Below are positions 6,011 to 6,134 of a stretch of DNA of 6,134 bases, one piece after another (position 1 is the first letter of the stretch; each line of letters begins with the position of its first letter). The stretch is from Bacilli bacterium (GTDB lineage: Bacteria; Bacillota_I; Bacilli_A; RF39; UBA660): NCBI GenBank assembly GCA_028684735.1, contig JAQUFI010000068.1, forward strand, positions 1 to 6,134. Reading direction: 5' to 3'. The notes under the pieces are model-generated. The model was not told the origin of the DNA and did no database searches. It saw nothing but the letters and a program-made list of their open reading frames with translations. A program made the translations under genes and the position numbers.

Positions 6011-6134
6011 ATGATAAAAACTTTTGATTTTGAGAAGATGCCAATTGTAGAAGTTGTAAATGAGATTCTACTTGATTCCGCTAAAAGAGGCGCGAGTGAT
6101 ATTCACTTTGACCCTCACCCTGAATTTATGCGAA
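6011..6134 (+). CDS. Type IV pilus / type II secretion assembly ATPase, N-terminus (PilB/ComGA/GspE family), partial
   Basis: Only the first 41 codons are in the window. The family comprises hexameric cytoplasmic ATPases that drive filament assembly. The segment MPIVEVVNEILLDSAKRGASDIHFDP (split: PIVEVVNEILLDSAKRG and ASDIHFDP) matches the conserved opening of the GspE/PilB core domain, where the ASDIH(I/F)(E/D)P motif is typical. Because this motif starts only about 10 residues from the initiator Met, the protein seems to lack the extra N-terminal MshEN-type domain of longer PilB proteins, and so resembles ComGA or short PilB. The Walker motifs lie beyond the window. ATG 6011 has AAAGGGG at good spacing. 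It is divergent from two prepilin genes, consistent with a shared pilus function. Whether it serves pilus extension, twitching or DNA uptake cannot be decided here. Confidence 0.88.
   Translation, partial: MIKTFDFEKMPIVEVVNEILLDSAKRGASDIHFDPHPEFMR

Overview
The window is strongly AT-rich and comes from a low-GC Firmicutes-type bacterium. An uncultured gut Bacilli or Erysipelotrichia-like lineage is my best guess, but that is inference. The genetic code looks standard: tryptophan is TGG (for example in MutS and in both large membrane or surface proteins), and long frames stay open with TGA counted as stop. Strong Shine-Dalgarno sequences (AAAGGAG or AGGTG types) precede most starts. No RNA gene, CRISPR array or insertion sequence is visible, and no gene-free stretch exceeds about 100 bases.

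Left part (1-2880): two genes read leftward. A Lon-like PDZ serine protease of the YlbL/SepM family is followed after a short gap by mutS. The window cuts mutS off inside its Walker A motif, so only the N-terminal 611 codons or so are present.

Middle (2907-3887): one rightward gene encodes a multi-membrane-spanning protein of the YlbJ / nucleoside-recognition (Gate) family. It is divergent from the ylbL-like gene, and the two 5' ends and their signals interlock. ylbJ and ylbL are also close neighbours in Bacillus, so this looks like a rearranged remnant of the ylb neighbourhood.

Right part (3874-6134): a type IV pilus or pseudopilus locus. Two prepilin-like proteins are read leftward as a tight pair. 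Divergent from them, a PilB/ComGA/GspE-type assembly ATPase begins at 6011 and runs off the window. The ATPase would power assembly, and the two prepilins would be processed by a prepilin peptidase and join the filament.

The most unusual item is the second prepilin (3874-5433). It has a classic class III signal and pilin helix, then a DUF5011-like Ig fold. It ends in a glycine-rich C-terminal domain of about 260 residues that resembles the extracellular glycine-rich domain of ALK/LTK receptors (Pfam Gly_rich type). I read it as a candidate pilus-tip or minor-pilin adhesin. Its stop codon overlaps that of the ylbJ-like gene tail to tail.
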